Below, piece after piece: positions 1-12,386 of a stretch of DNA of 64,000 nt. The translations under genes were made by a program, and so were the position numbers. This DNA comes from Kingdonia uniflora (taxonomy: Eukaryota > Streptophyta > Magnoliopsida > Ranunculales > Circaeasteraceae). A model generated the notes under the pieces. That model was not told the DNA's origin and did not search any database. It saw nothing but the letters and a program-made list of their open reading frames with translations. Each line of letters begins with the position of its first letter. Positions within the stretch are counted from its first letter, which is position 1. The stretch covers positions 2,361,501 through 2,425,500 of the forward strand of contig JACGCM010001011.1 in assembly GCA_014058105.1 (NCBI GenBank), written 5' to 3'.

Positions 1-48
1 TTGCATTACAGTTCTATACAGAAGTTCCAAGGGTTCTTCATCTTCTCT

Positions 49-3000
49 CTAAAGGTAACCACCCTTCACCCAAATCATATAATCATTCCACATTAGACCC
101 GATGAATTTAGATCGAAGAAAAGAGGTCGAGTCAAACTCACAAAGAAGTATGCCCCTCCACTCGCAGAATAGTTTTTTATACCATAAAACTGCAAAACAT
201 CTTCAGGAGATATTCTCCTCTCAACCTCATTCTCCTCCCACAACCTATTCAAACTCTCGCAGACATTGATCACCTTCCACATGTTCCCGTTCAACTGAGC
301 GGGACATGCCTTTATGATATTCATTATCCCTTTCGTAAGTTTGTTAAGGGGTAAACTCAACCCATACTTCAACTGATATAAGTAACACAAAAAGCCCTCT
401 TCCAGGTCGCCCTCAACATTTCTATCATAATACTCCAAGGAGATCAATTCGTCTACCCCCCTATCCGATTTCTCCTTCGATAAATCAGGTAATAGAAAGA
501 AATGTTCATCCCCAAATTCTATAATACAACTTCTAAACTGCCTACCGACATGTTCAGCAAAGTTGCCCCATCTTCCCCTATAAGAGCCTTAGATTCACAA
601 AATTCTCTAAACACGCCGGAGTTTGGAGGGTATGATACTAATTATCCAGGGAAATCTAGAAATTAAGCCACTCCTACTTTGTTCTCCCTATCAGATTCTG
701 TATTATCGGACTCCACCGAACAACCAGAAGTTGACGCCTCCACCACAGGTGAAGTCTCCATCTCAACTACAAATCTAAGAACGAGGTTTGAGTTTACATA
801 AATATTCTACACGCTCAACCTACATACAGTTCCAGCTATTCTATCATTATCTTTTACACATCCATCATACATATATGTATATCATATCGTATCTCTTTTC
901 ACGCATACAAATAAATTTTTTACAAAAATTAATATAAATAGCAATTTTTTGAAATTTAGAAACTGCAAAAACTTTCGCAAACACACATTCAAAATATCCC
1001 AAATCGTCTACTAACCTTCAACGTCTGAAAAAGAATCTAAAGCAGTGCCAAATCCTTCCTTCACTGCGTCGCTGTACAACCACCGTCGTGACTCAGTCTT
1101 TGTAACTTTCTCTCATCTTGATTGTTGATCACTCTCGTCTAATCTCTCACGTGAATCTCTACTCTTTTTTTCTTATCTCTCCCACTGTTCTTCGATTTTC
1201 AGAAGTTAATAAACGTTTGAATGAGGAAGTTGAAGCGATATTTATATTTTCTCTTTCTAATTGTTGGCAGTTATTGGGCCTCGCACGAGCAGCCCTCGCT
1301 TTTGGAACTGAGGCGTCTCTTCCAAAATTATTGTCAGACATTTTATACCTTTTAGGTGAAAATACCTTCCCATCATTTCCCCCTAATTTATATTTTAATA
1401 TTTTTTCATCTCTCCTGCCCAAATCTCTCTCTGACCTCCCCATACTCATGATGACTCAACACTTATACGCAATCGAACTTTTCTTGATAATACACAAGAG
1501 AAAAAAATTAAAGCTACCTATTTTTTTTTATTCTGGCTTCTACTATTTATAGTACAGCTGACGTCATTTTTGAAGCTCTCAAACTTTAAATTTCATAATC
1601 TTTATTTTTAATAGTCACAAATAACATTTACAACAAAAGAGAACTGATTCAAAGCATAATTCTAACATTTTGATTGCAGTTATTCGATCTCCTACAATTC
1701 GTCTTTCTTACATATAATTACACATAAAGCATCTCAGTTCGCCCCCAGCGATCCTCATATCTTCCTCCTCGATCTCTTCCTCAGCAATTAGCCTTACAAC
1801 TCTTTTTGGTGCTGAAGGCTCCAGTATCACTTCTCGAAATAGCTCTTCGTAGAAGCGACGTCCTAACTCAAGTTCCCTACCCCTCGCATTTAAACCTTCA
1901 AACTGATATTCAGGCTCTAGCAAATCAGCATCATAGTTTAGCAACCCAAATATCCATTCCAGTACTTCGGTAATATTTATCACCAATCGTCCCTCAACAG
2001 TATAGCGAATTTTCTCAGATCGAGTCCACACCATATTCTATTTCTTCCTTCTCTTTAAATCACATTTGCCCATATATATACAAATTTCTAGATCACTTCG
2101 AATCCCCTACATTCCGTATATATATTATGTTTTTCCATAACAAGAAACCCTAAAATCCTGATAAGAAAGATATTTAAACTTATCTATCCATTCGACCTCT
2201 TGAAATTTCTCCTATCACATTTCAAGCTCATATGCCCTCCAATCCATCATTTCTTGAAAGATAATCATGAGCTCGGATTTTCAATTCCTGAAAACTCTTT
2301 ATCTTCTCCAAAATTCTCCCCTCATAATTCTAAGTTATTCAGTTTGAAACAGTTTATTTACACATTCTATTTTACAAACACATTTTTCGCAGTTCGATTG
2401 GGAAATATATTTCCAGATTGAGCTCATATATTGCATTTCGTCATCTACTCATGCATATTTGTATTTCTTATAGCTTAATTTCGACTACAAGATTTACTTA
2501 TATCTATCAACACAGAGTTTGAATAAACATTTCTATTAAGCTCGAATATAATTTACAGATACTTTACATATAACAAGTATTTCAGGTACTTCATAGATAA
2601 CAAGTCTTTCAGGTACTTTACAGATAACAAGTCTTTCAGGTACTCCAAAGATAAAAAATCCTTCAGTTTATTCTTGAAATTATATCCGTCTTCAGTAATG
2701 TTTCATTTTAAGATTCTTTTGAAGAAAAGCTGGCATTGGAAATCTTTGAGCATACTCCTTTATTTAAGTTTTGTCAAAATTTGGACATGGAGCTAAACTT
2801 CTAATGGAAACTATAGAGGCGAAGGAGTCAGTGCTTGAACCAACTTTTCAAGCAGAGGGTCTTCTTAGCGCCAAGGCACGGTATTTGTGCAGGGGCAGAC
2901 TTCCATTCTCTATCTTAATTCTATACTACCACCATTGCCTCCACTGTAACCACCGCCATCAGAGAGTTGGTAGAGATTAAGGAGGCCCTACCTTATAGTC

Positions 3001-3271
3001 CAATCCTTCGCAGGATACCGGCGGTACTGCCTTGCAGTTACACCGACTCTACATCTAACTCCCCAATCTTGTCCTTCACAAGAATATGAAGACATCTCCA
3101 ACATTCCTCGCCGGTCAAGACCACGTAATAAAACCTCCACATACAGTAAAATTCCTCCTCAGTTTTAGCTGCTTCGCCTTCCACCATACCGTGATTCGTC
3201 GGTGGAACAAGAATCAGGGTAGATATCTCTACAGATTGATCCCCAAAGTATCTCAGTTTGAATCTCTGCAC
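49..3271 (-). CDS. Antisense gene of the Tat element, N-terminal modules, partial, probably multi-exon
   Basis: Four open blocks on the strand opposite to the element match, in the same order, blocks of the second copy at 56257-58820. Block 1 (3271-3038) contains YFGDQS and EEEFYCMWRFYY. Block 2 (2034-1708) contains LNARGRELELGRRFYEELF. Block 3 (1449-1159) is basic and shares the context of DASV. Block 4 (447-49) contains RRISPEDVL, SLTRPLFFDLNSSG and NDYMIWVKG. The blocks are conserved but the DNA between them is less so, which suggests exons and introns. Block 4 probably continues toward the window edge, where the coiled-coil part is expected. Antisense extra ORFs between pol and the 3' LTR are known for Tat-lineage elements; the role of the protein is unknown. 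I chose the start at 3271 because the matching protein of the second copy has a Met just upstream of the same motif. Confidence 0.5.
2554..2666. repeat. Short tandem repeat of about 29 bp, near 4 copies
   Basis: A unit reading roughly CAGATAACAAGTCTTTCAGG is repeated between antisense-gene blocks 1 and 2. The inverted counterpart at 56928-57055 carries the same array at the equivalent place, so it is an inherited feature of the family and not local slippage. Confidence 0.75.
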
Positions 3272-3606
3272 TTCAGCAGCAACCCTATCTTCCTACACCA
3301 TTCTCCAAGTTTTACCATCATCACTAGTACAGGTACTATTTATATAACCCTCGTATTTAATGTGCATGTACATTTCCAAAGCAGTCATTATTCAATACAG
3401 ACCCATTCTTAGAGCCCTAAGTGCCACGTGCATCAATACTTTCTTTCATCATTTATTACAGATACATCACTCCCTAAAAAAATATATATCCATATACACA
3501 GCCAGTCAAATCAGTATTAATATACCATTTCTTTTCAACTTCCAACACCACAACTTTACAGATTCTTTCGCAACCAAAGCCAGTCGTGCCTTCAGTTGTG
3601 AGGGGG

Positions 3607-4176
3607 TGATTCTAAGGACTTATCCTTTAACCTTACCCAATTTGAACTACCTCCATATCAGGCTCACGCATTTTATATATGATGTGAATAGTCAATAGTG
3701 CCACCTATCCCATGAACTGATGAAGAGAATGGACCGAGCACAATAGAAGAACATGAATAAGTTAAAGATACTTGCCTCTCATGAAATAAGCAGTTATTCA
3801 GTCAACCACCACTTACCTCATTGTTCAGAGAATGTGCTTCAGCACGATAACGAGCTGCGGGTAAGGTCACTTGAAAATACACACAAGAAAATTTACCAAG
3901 AGAAAACCATATTCTCTCTCTAACATAACCTTCTTATTTACATGATCAAATATTTCTAGTTTAAGAGACCACTTGTAATAAGATATCAGCCTCAAACAAT
4001 TAAAGTTACTGTTACTAAAACCCTCAACTCGAGGTCGTGGCTTTTTAACCTATTCAAAGGTTTTTCATGCCAAATCACCTATGTCATTTCTTGGTTTACA
4101 TAAGTTTTGGTCACATGAACATTAGTGTAAGAGCTAATTCCAAGCCATCTCGAGCTAATAGAATTAGGCCATTACA
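3607..4176 (+). repeat. 3' LTR of the left Tat-type element
   Basis: 570 bp, beginning TGATTCTAAGG after a G-rich run and ending GGCCATTACA. The reverse complement aligns with 55308-55927 along its length, including the shared terminal stretch around TGTAATGGCCTAATT. It separates element sequence (left) from older DNA (right). Confidence 0.75.
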
Positions 4177-5659
4177 ATTAGGCTTAAGGTTAGGATAGAT
4201 GTGGGTGGTATAAAAGAGGGGAAAAAGAGTCATGAGAGAGGGATAATCGCGAAAGAGGGTGAGACGAAAGTTCGTACAATAGATTTATCCTTAGGTCAAA
4301 TTGGAAAGAAAAATATGCAGTTTTAATCCTCTTTTTTATATGTAAGCTTTTTTTTTTTCCTGAGCATTTTCTAGAATTGAGTGGTGCAGATACTTCTAAG
4401 TTTGACAATGAAGGATAGATAGGCTGGAGGTACCCTTTCATTGAATATGAGGGATATGTTCCCGCCCAAAATAGGCGTTTATTGAAGATGATAAGGCTGC
4501 CAATGAGGCCAAATAACCAAAAAGTTTGAGAGAGACTTTCTAGAGAGCTAAATCTAGAGCATGACTCTCGATATTTCTTTTCTTGCTTCCTTATTTTTGA
4601 TACGTGTTTTGATATATTTTTTTAAGTTGTTTTCCTCTCCATGCTCTAAGTCTTCGCTTCGAATTTGTGTGGTGAGGGGTTCTGGGAGTTGTTCCTACTA
4701 GTATATATATACGTCTTCTTATTGAATTTGTGAGTTGTGAGGGTTGTCTCTGCCAGAATATTCATCTTCAAGTCGACTCCATAAGAGGTTGGGGGAGTTG
4801 TCTTAGGCTTGCCCTGCCAAAAATAAAATGTGCAAGAATTCAAAATTTCCAAATTAGATATCTTTCCCAAGACAAATTATTTTCTCTCACCAAAAGGAAT
4901 ATCGGCAAGAATATTATCAAAGAAATATAGTCCCCAGATTTGAAAAAACACAATAAGTATTGACTCTTATTTTTTCCTCTTCTTTAGCTATGGTGTTTCA
5001 CAACATAAAAACTACTATGATTTTGGCACGGGATATTAAAATGTTTGGCATGGACTTTGTCCAAGGAGGCTTTGCCATGGCAAAAATATTGAAGTCCATA
5101 GCGAAATGTTTAGTCCCGCATTGTTGGCTGAAGAAAACTAACTCATTTCTTCTCATATAAATCTGTGACTTGGTTTTTAACCCAAGCAATAATGGATTCC
5201 ACTAAATAGCTATCATTTTGAACGAAACATGGCCATTGACAGGAAGAAAAAATGCCCCTGAAATTTTGCAAGCTTAATGAAATTTTCCCGTACCTTTAGT
5301 CATAGAGGGAGATCTCACTTGGATTTAAAAATATAGATTACAACGGATTAAGTCCGTGGTTTATTTTAACCATGGACTATTAACTCATATAATTTACCAT
5401 AGGCTTCTGTGACAAAATAAAAGCCATCCATCTTTGCAATGGACCCTGCCACAATTTTTGTTTGTTGCTATTTTCCTTTTACCATGGCAATTTCATTAAA
5501 TTAGTGTAGTAGTACATAGCTTCTGAATAGTTCTTGGAGGGCAATCAGATCTAAGAGAAATTTGACATCTTTAGTTATGGTAAGTTACTTCTGGATTTAT
5601 TTTTTTGATCAACGCTATGTTCATTTAGATAGGGATGGTAATGACATTTATATGAAGAG
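4177..5659. other. Spacer without recognisable gene
   Basis: AT-rich DNA between the left LTR and the kinase fragment. I see only short unrelated reading frames on both strands and no domain, LTR edge or terminal inverted repeat. It may be old host intergenic sequence. Confidence 0.5.
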
Positions 5660-6820
5660 TGGCAATTTACAACTGGAACAATATTCCCTTCAGAACTTTT
5701 AGTGGGGAAAAATTTACACAAAAGAAACTCCTGGATCTGATTGACAAGAAAGTTATAGAGGATGGAAAATTTATTGAGAAGCAAGCATACTCTTTAGTAC
5801 ATGTGGCTTAATGTTGCCTTGAGGATGACCCTATTAAAATTCCAAGTTGAAATTCCTAGGGATCTAGCTAATAGGGAACACATACTATGATGTGGAAATG
5901 CTATATCTTAACAATCACACACAATTCAAAACTAATTGCTTGAAAGTAAATGACACACAATTTATATCCTGAAAGATACCCACGAGTGAGTTAAAACCTC
6001 TGGCCCTAAGAAATTTACTAGTAAATTAATCAACCGTTACACAAGAGCTAAGCAACGCCTTTGTTACCTCACTAAGAATCTGCTTACCTCGCTAAGCCCT
6101 AGCCAATGTCTCTGCATCCTCTCGTGAATCACCTAAAATAGCTTGCACCTCAAAGCTTTGTCGCTTGCGTCTCAAAGCTTCGCAACAATCGAATTCCCCG
6201 AGCAAGTTCAAATTGAAGATTGAATTTTGCTTTTCGATTTGAGGGTTTAAAAATACTTTTTGGAATTCCTCAAATCAAATACCAAAAACTTATGAGAAGC
6301 TTATGGTTTCTCTGTCAATAACCTAGAGTCTCTTCCTTAATAATGGAGTTAAGGATTATAAGATCATTTTAGATTGGGTGATTATAGGGTTAGAAAGAAA
6401 GTTTTCTTCAAAGTTTCAAACCCTAATTTTGATGAAGATAGGTTGCGATTTCTAATTTTTATTTTTAATAAATAGCCTAATTTTAGAAATGATCAAAAAG
6501 TTAGAATCTCGAGAAAAATTTTAAATTAAGGAAAAAATTAAACTAAATTTTTTTTTTTTACTTTGAAAATTATTTTCTAAGTTTTCAACGTAGAGAATAA
6601 AACTTATTTGTACCTCCTCGAGGGGATTCTTTTTAAGTCAATTACTTCTTGTAGACGATCTTAGCAATTTGTGCATCACCGATAATTGAGTCATCTGCGA
6701 CACAACTCTAACCTGTGGTTTTTGTAACAAAACGATAATCTAAAATATAATGGAAATTCACAGGTGACATGCGGCAAGTGGTTGATATGCTCAAAATAGG
6801 AAAGCTGGTTGTTAGATATG
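5660..6820 (+). pseudogene. Receptor-like kinase, C-lobe fragment split by a solo LTR
   Basis: The frame before 5847 reads KKLLDLIDKKVIEDGKF, then YSLVHVA, a stop, and CCLEDDPIKIPS. After the insertion at 5848-6762 it continues DMRQVVDMLKIG. Together these resemble the end of a plant receptor-like kinase domain (subdomains X-XI, with the usual CCxxDDPxxRPSMRxVVxML pattern). The Arg of the RPS motif is now Ile and there is a stop inside, so it cannot be functional. It lies directly upstream of an N-lobe fragment (6822-7140), the reverse of normal domain order. I am fairly sure of the kinase family; the subfamily is only a guess. Confidence 0.6.
5848..6762. repeat. Solo LTR-like insertion in the kinase fragment
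   Basis: A 915-bp block beginning TGAAATTCC and ending GGAAATTCACA, so it has TG...CA ends and imperfect inverted termini. It interrupts the kinase reading frame between PIKIPS and DMRQVV. It is non-coding, with stress-like CCTCGCTAAG and CAAAGCTTCG repeats in the middle. Part of it (around 6110-6190) loosely resembles 53570-53640, so it may be a copia-type LTR. No clean 5-bp target duplication remains. Confidence 0.5.
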
Positions 6821-6821
6821 T

Positions 6822-7140
6822 AAGTGAATTTTAGTACAAAGAACTTGAGATTGCGACTGGTAACTTCTGAAATAAGCTTGGTAGTGGTCGGTTTGGTTCA
6901 ATCTTCAAGGGCGTCTTGAATGACGGTACAGTGGTGGATATGAAGAGAATTGAAAGATAAGTATATGGGGAGCGGGAGTTCGAAGAAGAGATCTTCAAAA
7001 TTTCCTATAGACAACATGCTCATCTCACACAAATTCACTAATATTGCATTCATATAACAGACAAAGGAAGAGTTTCCCGCATTGTCTATAATTTTTTTTA
7101 CCAATAGATCGTTGGATAAATGGATCTTCCCAGTGAGATG
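6822..7140 (+). pseudogene. Receptor-like kinase, N-lobe fragment
   Basis: The translation contains YKELEIATGNF, the glycine-rich loop NKLGSGRFGSIFKGVL, the VAVK-like segment TVVDMKRIER with its lysine, a helix-C-like REFEEEIF, and SLDKWIFP, the pattern of plant receptor-like kinases of the At5g20050-like type. Several stops interrupt it and the frame ends shortly before the LTR at 7250. It follows the C-lobe fragment in nearly continuous frame (VVRYVSEF then YKELE), which may reflect two neighbouring kinase genes fused by deletion. The catalytic loop and DFG are missing, so it is a fragment. Confidence 0.65.
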
Positions 7141-7249
7141 CATGATGGCTTTAGTTACAGTCTTTTTCTTTTGGATATGTTTTTTGGCAAGAGAAATGTT
7201 TGTCTCAATTTATATGGTTACCGAAATGATAAAGATGGTGGATACTGGA

Positions 7250-8429
7250 TGTGAGAAAAACTCGCTTTTAAATACCCCGCTCAAAACTACGGGTGGCATA
7301 GGTAGTAAGGGCAAGCGGGGGTCGAATCCACGGGGAGTAAACGTATTAAAAATCTAATTTCCTAATCAACTAATAAACCAATTCTAAACTCATTTTCTAA
7401 AATGGTTTTCGGACTAAACTTTAACTCTAAATTACAAATTACTAAAAATATTGAGAAGATGAATTAGGCTTCGGATCACCTCCGACTTTGTTTACTAAAA
7501 TGATATGAAAACGGTAGCGTCGATCCACACGTAATAGCCATGACTAGGTCTATCCGGTTCTAAGATCTGGGGTTTATGGCTAAAACCCTGGGTAAAAACT
7601 TTGTTGTTCATGGACAATCGGATCTATGGTTTATAAACTCTTTTCCATGGCTAGGTAGAGAGTATTAACTTTAGTAATCTAGAATTCTTTTTGAGCGTGA
7701 AAACAATCGAATATGGCTAATTCGACATCTTCATCATATTCGTAGTAACTTAGAGTTGTCATGGCTAGATAAACTCTTCGTAACTATAAATCAGAGAATT
7801 GAAGATTAATTTTAGATTTAAACTACTATTAAATATTAATTTAGCTGACTTTACCGGAGGGTTAATCTTTAGCCTAAGCTAAGGATACTAGCTCTCAATT
7901 AATTGTGTTGATCACAACTTAAGTTAAAAGCATAAAATAAATAAATAAATAAATAAAAGTAAGGGAGAGAACTACTGAAGAAACTATGCTTTATTTACTC
8001 ATTTTTTGAGATGAAAAATACATAGAATAATTCTCCTATTTTAGGAGATAGGGGAAATTTGTTTATATTTCTAAAACTCTATATTTAAGTAAAGATAAAC
8101 CTTATCTCAGATAAATCATATCTCATTTATATTTTAACTTCTATCTTGATAATTCTTTTCAACCTAATCTTTGTAGAGTCCATCATCTTCATTCCTTGAA
8201 GTACATCTATAAGTACATTAAATGTAGACATCTTCCTTATACCTGAGAGACTGTTGAAGATACTTCAACTCTTTGTACCTTCTATCAGCTGTTTTTTTCT
8301 TCGTAGTAACTCCAATAGTGATAAGTGCCTAAAAATAAGAAAATGCTACTTGCATTAGAAAACAATAAATTGGGATTAAAAAAACAATACTTTTAGGCGT
8401 ATTAATCCCACGTATTTCTGCGTCTATCA
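7250..8429 (-). repeat. 3' LTR of the Athila-like element
   Basis: 1180 bp, TGTGAGAAAAAC ... CGTCTATCA on the plus strand, so TG...CA ends. It contains the GGGTCGAATCCACGGGGAG segment also present in the copy near 38165. An (AAAT)n microsatellite lies at 7937-7956. At its right edge the minus strand reads TTTGGGGG (8431-8442), a polypurine tract, which sets the orientation. Confidence 0.8.
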
Positions 8430-9791
8430 AATACCCCCAAACTTACTATTTTGCTCGCCCCGAGTAAAATAAAGAAATAAAATTATATAAAGAAAGGAAA
8501 CCACTTTTGTAGGACTCGTAATTGCATTTAACATATGCAGCAAACCGTTAAACCCTCGAGTGTCCCTGGTGGACGAGTGTTGTCCTGTGAGGGTTTACAG
8601 TGACTATACCTAATTAAGGTTATAATGATATTATGGAAATTCTAGATGACAAATGACTCATTTCCTGTCAATTTATTTTTATTTAGTTATGACGAAAATA
8701 TATTGGCGGGAAATTCCTTGAAACCTATTATTCTCCAAGTATACTATAGATTATATTGTACATATCCAAAACTAGAGATACTACCTCATGATTAGATAAA
8801 AATTTAAGTATTTTGCCAGATATATCTTAGTGTATTGAGAAGATGGTTTTATTGTTTAATACGCTGCTTAGAATTATTTAGTCAGTGTATGGTAGTCGAG
8901 TACTTACTAGAATAAATTCAACGATCAGTTCGATAAGTGCTTTAGTCAATTCTACTTCTTGTTATCTTAATTTTCATAATCTTTTTGAGTGTATTATTTC
9001 CTAGTGAAGCCTCTGCCAAAAGGAGTTTTTGGTCAACAATCCCTGCCAGTTGGCTAAGGTTGCTGGAGTTTGGTGCTCCTTCATAACTCAGATACATGAT
9101 TCCCACAAGTAATATTTTTTATGCTCCTTTCACATAGTTTATGGTTATACACGAGCTTAGTGATAATTTTTTCTCTTTCAGTTTATAATAATGCGAGTAG
9201 AGCCTTGTAGCATGAAAGTTTTTAGACCAAATTTGGTTTTTTATTATTTATTTTATACTTTCGGGAATAAACTTATTCTTAGGCAATTGTCTCCCTTGAA
9301 GCGAATTATTTCTAACATAAATACTAAATTTTCCTAAAGCTGGTCAATAACCTATCGAATGTATCAATTTGCAAAACTATAGTGAAGTGCAGGTTTTCAA
9401 AAATATACCACGTTAACTTGAATTAGTCGCTAATTAAAAGATAGTACATATAACTTAAGATGGTGTACAAAATACTCTAGTGTATACTTGCAAACTTTTA
9501 CGTTCTTAGTTTCGTTTGAGATTTATTCGGTGTCCTGACCAAATATTTGTGTCAAAGTAAAATCAATCTAAATGCTGGAAATTTATCAAAAGTGCATCCT
9601 AAATTGCCAAGAGTGTCATTATTTTACTTTTCTTCTAAAAGTATTTTAATTTTTTTTTTCCAAACCCCAAACTTAAATGAAATATTATCTCTAATATTTA
9701 AGAACCAAAAATTAAAATGGAAAGGAAAATTGGAATTTTTCACCTGAATGTGTCATGGGTTGCCTCCCAGAAAGCGCTAAGTTTACCGTTT
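8430..9791 (-). other. Element 3' non-coding region with polypurine tract
   Basis: DNA between the 3' LTR and the integrase side of the Athila-like element. The start (8431-8447, ATACCCCCAAACTT on the plus strand) is the polypurine tract in reverse complement. The end (about 9759-9780, GGGTTGCCTCCCAGAAAGCG) resembles a conserved stretch found before the LTR in related elements. No env-like frame is visible. Confidence 0.55.
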
Positions 9792-10713
9792 CTACAAGAA
9801 AATATGGCTTTAATGTCATCTTAATAACGTCACTTATTTAAAAAGTGTCGTTAAAAGTCTTATTTTTGCTTTTCACATGGATTTTAACGTTGATTTTACC
9901 AAAAGTGATGTAAAAAATAAATCAACTTACTATCAATGTCGTTTTTGGGCACGACATAATAACTATTATAATTAAGTCGTCTCCCTCCCAATGTGAAAGC
10001 CCTTACTATCACAATCATGTCGGTTTTTTTCTCTCACGACGTTATTTTAATTTTATTTATTCACGAAATATTTTGCGTGAATTTAAAAGATTGAGAAGCG
10101 CGAAATGAGAAGCGCGAAATTAGGTTTTTATGGGAGAGTGGAGATGAATTGGTTTTGGTAGAGATTCTTGACAAGATTGTTGTGGAGATTCTTGACGAAA
10201 TTTCAACTACAAATTGTAGGAAACTCAATCGAGGAACTTTGGCGGCTGTATAAACACAACCCTAGCCTTCATCTGCACAATTTCTTTCCAAGATTTGCGT
10301 CATTGTTTGGATTCTATTCAATTAGTAGAAAATTCTCTCCACAATTTTCATCATTTGGATTTCAGATCGTTTAGATTTCAGATTGAAGAACTCAATTACA
10401 ATTTGATTTTGATTCAAGGTATAGTGATAGTCTTTTTTACAATTGTTATTGCAATCTTTATTCTGTAATGACTAATCTTGCAATTGGGAATCATTTGCAG
10501 TCTGAACCATCAAGCTGGAGGAGGTGAAGCATCTGCTGAAACGGGGATTAATATTTTCCTTAGTAAGGTATTGTGCTGATTAAATCTTGATTAAAAAGTG
10601 ACATAAATGCATAGTACTAACCAAGTCGCCTTGGTCAACGTCGCTTGCAAAAGTGATGTTATTTCTTTTTCACGTCACATTTTTAGTGACGTAAATACTC
10701 TTATTTGATATAG
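9792..10713. mobile_element. Small TACAAG-ended non-autonomous DNA transposon
   Basis: The left end reads CTACAAGAAAATATGGC. The right end in reverse complement reads CTATATCAAATAAGAG, and both are followed by ATGTCA or ACGTCA repeats, so they look like diverged terminal inverted repeats. GTGACGT/ACGTCAC motifs recur near both ends (for example 9829, 10596, 10686). The core (about 10090-10560) looks like a captured exon-intron fragment, with a 68-codon frame at 10168-10374 that I do not recognise. It sits in the 3' region of the Athila-like element. A target duplication is not clear. Confidence 0.5.
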
Positions 10714-10739
10714 CGATCAGCTAGACAAAACTCTCGTAC

Positions 10740-11835
10740 ACCCAAACTTATATGGAGTTAAAGAATTATTTAGGGGCGGGTAATTCCCTATGTTCGGGTT
10801 TGCAAAGATCTATACTGGGAAATTTTATACTAGGATTTTCTTGAGATAAGACTTAAGCCATTGGCCATTAATGTCGAAAGTTTTCCCAGTACAATAATTT
10901 TTTACTTTAGCCCGACAATTTTGGTGTATATTTTGACTTCAAACAGGTCTTACTAATGGGTTTGCAATTTTCTAGTAAAAAGACACAATTTGAAGTAAAA
11001 TAATAAGACCTTTTGACCCGGTATAAAGACTTTTCAAATTATATGTTTATCATGATATGTTTTGGTCTAATCCTTATAGATTTTAGCATTTTTGTACGCT
11101 TCTTGTCTTATTTCTTCTGACTCACTTAGTTAAAGTTTTTGACGAACTCCTACTGCGTCTATTTGAAAATTAAATATCTTAATTGTCATGTAAGCTTTTT
11201 GTTCCAACTCTACATGCAAGTGACAAGCTTTGCCAAAAATATATCTATAGGGCGATATTCTAATCAGGGTTTTATAAGTAGTCTAATAGGCCCAAAGAGT
11301 ATCATTAAGACAGGTGGACCAATCTTTATGATCGGGTCAGATAATTTTCCCTAAAATTCTTTTTATCTCTCGATTTGAAACCTGTACTTGCCTACTTGTC
11401 TATGGATGATATGGAGTGGCAACTTTATGAGTAATATTATATTTATGCATAAGCCTTTTAAAATAATGGTTATAAAAATAAGTGAGTTCCACCGTCACTT
11501 ATAATTGTTTGCGGTATACCAAATCAGACTAAAATATTATTATTAAAAAAGTTAATAATTACAGCATGATCATTTATCCGACATCGTACAACTTCTACCC
11601 ATTTAGAAGCATAGTCAACTGTTACTAAGATCCACACATAACCATTGGACACCAAAAATGGGCCCCATAAAGTCCATGCCTTTGACATTAAAATTTTCAA
11701 TCTCTAAAATGTTGCTAAGAGGCATCTCATCCCGACGACCCATGTTGCGAACCCTTTGGCAGCGGTCACATCGTGAACAATGGTCGTAATTATCCTTAAA
11801 TAAAGTGGGTCAATAGAAACCTCATTGAAGTACTT
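10740..11835 (-). pseudogene. Integrase of the Athila-like element
   Basis: Reading the minus strand, the frame shifts often but shows a zinc-binding HHCC end (DHCSRCDRCQRV), the core segment NFNVKGMDFMGPF, DYASKWVEV, VATPYHP, SNREIKRILGKL, and the downstream KACHLHVELEQKAY typical of Athila integrases. Several stops and frameshifts separate these motifs. It would join new DNA copies to the genome; here it is dead. It follows RT/RNase H in the usual gypsy order. Confidence 0.75.
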
Positions 11836-12386
11836 TATCAACCGTTCTACGGATCACAAAATGGCTACCCTCATCATGAAGACATTTTAAAATTTGTGGA
11901 ATGTCATTTTTAGGGACACAACGACGAATCACTAGGTTGACGCCAACTTTAAACAAATAGAGATCCTCCAAGATAAATAGTCCAGAGATTATTTCAAATA
12001 TCGTTTAATCATGTCTGCTTAAATCTGGTGATATATACCCTACGGCTAAGTAATTTGTAATGTCGATAAACCAGAGTACCATATTAATATTCTTTAATTG
12101 TTCATCAAGAAAATAATCAGGAATAAAAAGGTCTTCGACAATGTAATCAACAAATGGTTAGCAATAACGTTTTCTTTCCCTTTTTTATCACGTATTTTGA
12201 GGTTAAATTCTTATAGTAAAAGAATCCAATGAATAAGACGTAGTTCAGCGTCCTTTTATAAAAAAGATATCGAAGGGCTAACTGGTCAGAGTACACGATG
12301 ACTTTTGCGCAAAAAATGTATGATCGAAATTTTTCTAACGCAAAGACGATGACTTACAACTCCTTTACAATCATCTTATAATCAAT
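11836..12386 (-). pseudogene. RNase H C-terminal end and linker, heavily decayed
   Basis: Between RT/RNase H and integrase the minus strand still shows a frame with VIVFALEKFRSYIF and VIVYSDQLALRYL, the RNase H tail pattern (FALEKFRxYL, VYTDHxALKYL). Beyond that it is broken by stops. Confidence 0.55.

Larger units (their letters stand above)
1..4176 (+). mobile_element. Tat-type Ty3/gypsy retroelement, 3' end only (plus strand)
   Basis: This is the 3' part of an LTR retrotransposon that begins outside the window. It ends with an LTR at 3607-4176 that starts TGATTC and finishes ATTACA, preceded by a purine run (GTTGTGAGGGGG, 3595-3606) placed like a polypurine tract. The whole block is the inverted counterpart of 55308 to about 58960, where the same LTR and antisense gene recur, so the two are members of one family in opposite orientation. 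Pol is not present on this side. Assignment to the Tat lineage rests on the second copy, which continues into a Tat-like integrase. The 5 bp after the LTR are ATTAG; the matching duplication would lie outside the window. Confidence 0.75.

Noticed and set aside
1118..1552. 144-codon plus-strand frame over the left Tat element.
   Set aside because: It is the reverse of the conserved minus-strand block 1449-1159, which has the matching partner in the second copy.
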